Shown one piece after another: positions 61,480-64,000 of a DNA stretch of 64,000 bases. The notes beneath the pieces are model-generated. The model worked only from the letters and a program-made list of their open reading frames with translations. It had not been told where the DNA came from and searched no databases. The stretch is taken from the NCBI RefSeq assembly GCF_021018895.1, contig NC_079373.1:23821376-23885375 (forward strand), read 5' to 3'. This DNA is from Seriola aureovittata. Lineage: Eukaryota > Chordata > Actinopteri > Carangiformes > Carangidae. Numbering within the stretch: the stretch's first letter is position 1; every line of letters begins with the position of its first letter. Both the position numbers and the translations under genes were made by a program.

Positions 61480-64000
61480 TTGTGCCTGACTATACTATGA
61501 CGTTTTTTGCCAGTTTCATGCTCTATTAGAATATGACCTTTTTTTTAGCATTTTTATGCCTTATTATACTATGATGTTTTTTTGAAATTTTACGCCATAC
61601 AATACTATGACGTTTTTTGACATTTTTATGCTCTACTATAATATGACTTTTTTTGGCTTTTTTTTGCCTTATTATACTGTGACGTTTTATGCCTGACTAT
61701 ACTATGACGTTTTTTGCCATTTTTATGCCTTATTATACTATGATGTTTTTTTGAAATTTTACGCCATACAATACTATGACGTTTTTTGCCATTTTTATGC
61801 TCTACTATAATATGACTTTTTTTGGCTTTTTTTTGCCTTATTATACTGTGACGTTTTATGCCTGACTATACTATGACGTTTTTTGCCATTTTTATGCCTT
61901 ATTATACTATGATGTTTTTTTAAATTTTATGCTATACAATCCTATGACGTTTTTTGCCATTTTTATGCTCTACTATAATATGTATTTTTTTGGCATTTTT
62001 ATGCCTTACTATACTGTGACGTTTTGTGCCTGACTATACTATGACTTTTTATGCCTTACTATAGTATGACGTTTTTTGTCATTTTTATGCCTTAGTATAC
62101 TATGACGTTTTTTGCCATTTTTATGCCTTATTATACTATGACGTTTTTTGACATTTTATGCTCTACTATAATATGTATTTTTTTGGCATTTTTATGCCTT
62201 ACTATACTGTGACGTTTTGTGCCTGACTATACTATGACGTTTTTTGCCATTTTTATGCCTTATTATACTATGATGTTTTTTCAAATTTTTATGCCTTAAA
62301 ATACTATGACGTTTTTTGCCATTTTTATGCTCTACTATAATATGTATTTTTTTGGCATTTTTATGCCTTACTATACTGTGACGTTTTGTGCCTGACTATA
62401 CTATGACGTTTTTTGCCATTTTTATGCCTTATTATACTATGATGTTTTTTTGAAATTTTATGCCATACAATACTATGACGTTTTTTGACATTTTATGCTC
62501 TACTATAATATGACGTTTTTTTGTCTTACTATACTATGACTTTTTTTCAAGTTTTTTTGCCTTACTATACTGTGACGTTTTGTGCCTGACTATACTATGA
62601 CGTTTTTTGCCATTTTTATGCCTTATTATACTATGACGTTTTTTGAAATTTTATGCCATACTATACTATGACGTTTTTTGCCATTTTTATGCTCTACTAT
62701 AATATGTATTTTTTTGGCATTTTTATGCCTTACTATACTGTGACGTTTTGTGCCTGACTATACTATGACGTTTTTTGCCATTTTTATGCTCTACTAGAAT
62801 ATGACTTTTTTTTGGCATTTTTATGCCTTACTATAATATGACGTTTTATGCCTTACTATACTATGACGTTTTTTCAAGTTTTTATGCCTTACTATACAAT
62901 GACGTTTTTTGCCATTTTTATGCCTTACTATACTATGACGTTTTTTTTGTCATTTTTATGCCTTAGTATACTATGATATTTTTTGAAATTTTATGCCATA
63001 CTATACTATGACGTTTTTTGCCATTTTTATGCCTTATTATACTATGATTTTTTTAGAAATTTTATGCCATACAATACTATGACGTTTTTTGACATTTTTA
63101 TGCTCTAATATAACATGTATTTTTTTGGCATTTTTATGCCTTACTATACTGTGACGTTTTGTGCCTGACTATACTATGACGTTTTTTTGCCATTTTTATG
63201 CTCTAGTAGAATATGACTTTTTTTGTCATTTTTATACTCTACTATAATATGACTTTTTTTTGGCATTTTTATGCCTTATTATACCATGACGTTTTTTGAA
63301 ATTTTATGCCATACAATACTATGACGTTTTTTGCCATTTTTATGCTCTACTATAATATGTATTTTTTTGGCATTTTTATGCCTTAGTATACTGTGACGTT
63401 TTATGTCTGACTATACTATGACGTTTATTCGTCATTTTTATGCCTTATTATACTATGACGTTTTTTGAAATTTTATGCCATACAATACTATGACGTTTTT
63501 TGACATTTTCATGCTCTAGTATAATATGTATTTTTTTGGCATTTTTATGCCTTACTATACTGTGACGTTTTGTGCCTGACTATAATATGACGTTTTTTGA
63601 GATTTTTATGCTCTACTAGAATATGACTTTTTTTTGGCATTTTTATGCCTTACTATAATATGACGTTTTATGCCTTACTATACTATGACGTTTTTTCAAG
63701 TTTTTATGCCTTACTATACTATGATGTTTTTTCAAGTTTTTATGCCTTACTATACTATGACGTTTTTTGCCATTTTTATGCTCTACTATAATATGTATTT
63801 TTTTGGCATTTTTATGCCTTACTATACTATGACGTTTTGTGCCTGACTATACTATGACGGTTTTTGTCATTTTTATGCCTTAGTATACTATGACATTTTT
63901 TTAAATTTTATGCCATACAATACTATGACGTTTTTTGACATTTTTATGCTTTACTATACTATGACGTTTTTTCAAGTTTTTATGCCTTATTATAATATGA
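61480..64000. repeat. Higher-order repeat section (about 169 bp)
   Basis: The marker ctgtgacgttttgtgcctga (or a close variant) recurs with its gt at 61680, 61849, 62017, 62210, 62379, 62573 and 62741. This gives intervals of 169, 168, 193, 169, 194 and 168 bp. Each higher-order unit has distinct subunits: tgcctgac, gttttttgccatttttatgc, gaaattttacgccatacaat, ctctactataatatg and a ggc-containing T-rich unit. The two longer intervals each hold about one extra 25-bp monomer. Confidence 0.88.

Larger units (their letters stand above)
55107..64000. repeat. Large AT-rich minisatellite array, open at right end
   Basis: A tandem array of at least 8.9 kb that continues beyond the window. Two monomers interleave. 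A 25-bp unit reads atgacgttttatgccttact + atact. A 36-bp unit is the same with about 11 extra bases containing ttcaag after the T run. Spacing was checked directly, for example 25 bp from 55271 to 55296 and 36 bp from 55321 to 55357. Sub-blocks are: 55107-57150 homogeneous; 57155-57296 inverted; 57300-58060 diverged; 58060-61480 homogeneous; 61480-64000 higher-order. Frames across it (MPYYTMTFFQVF repeats) are readthrough of the monomer. It is too diverged in places to be a recent expansion throughout. Confidence 0.97.

Noticed and set aside
55107..64000. CRISPR array
   Set aside because: Units are contiguous without unique spacers, the host is a vertebrate, and no cas genes occur.

Overview
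This looks like nuclear DNA from a ray-finned (probably percomorph) fish. The two genes I recognise have introns and vertebrate-type splice sites. Long (TG)n/(CA)n tracts are very frequent, and the dispersed repeats resemble families common in teleost genomes. No bacterial, phage or plasmid genes were seen, and most open frames longer than 60 codons are chance or low-complexity readings.

Layout. (1) 1-14087: no coding exon recognised; best read as an upstream intron of poc1b, full of microsatellites and old dispersed repeats. (2) 14088-15466: the last two coding exons of poc1b (POC1 centriolar protein B) on the + strand, then a 3' UTR to about 16125 that carries three long TG tracts. (3) About 16.1-44.1 kb: a 28-kb intergenic stretch with MITE-like elements, a LINE tail, an inverted pair of repeats and many microsatellites, but no gene I can support. 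(4) 44.1-49.5 kb: a complete dusp6 gene (MAP kinase phosphatase 3) on the + strand. It has a TATA promoter, three coding exons of 403, 435 and 314 nt, a 383-aa product and a candidate poly(A) signal at 49449. (5) 49.5-55.1 kb: gene-poor DNA with repeat remnants. (6) 55.1-64.0 kb: a tandem-repeat array of at least 8.9 kb that runs off the window.

The order poc1b then dusp6 on the same strand matches my knowledge of the human 12q21 locus, so this is conserved synteny. The two genes have unrelated jobs (centriole/basal body structure; negative feedback on ERK). The intergenic and intronic DNA around dusp6 is the likely place for its regulatory elements.

The most unusual material is the terminal array. 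It interleaves 25-bp and 36-bp monomers, varies mostly at its single CpG, contains a short orientation switch, and changes near 61.5 kb into a higher-order repeat of about 169 bp. The second is dusp6 intron 2, where a run of 19 G lies about 190 nt upstream of a run of 19 C that forms the polypyrimidine tract of exon 3. I found no clear evidence of an undescribed multi-gene system.
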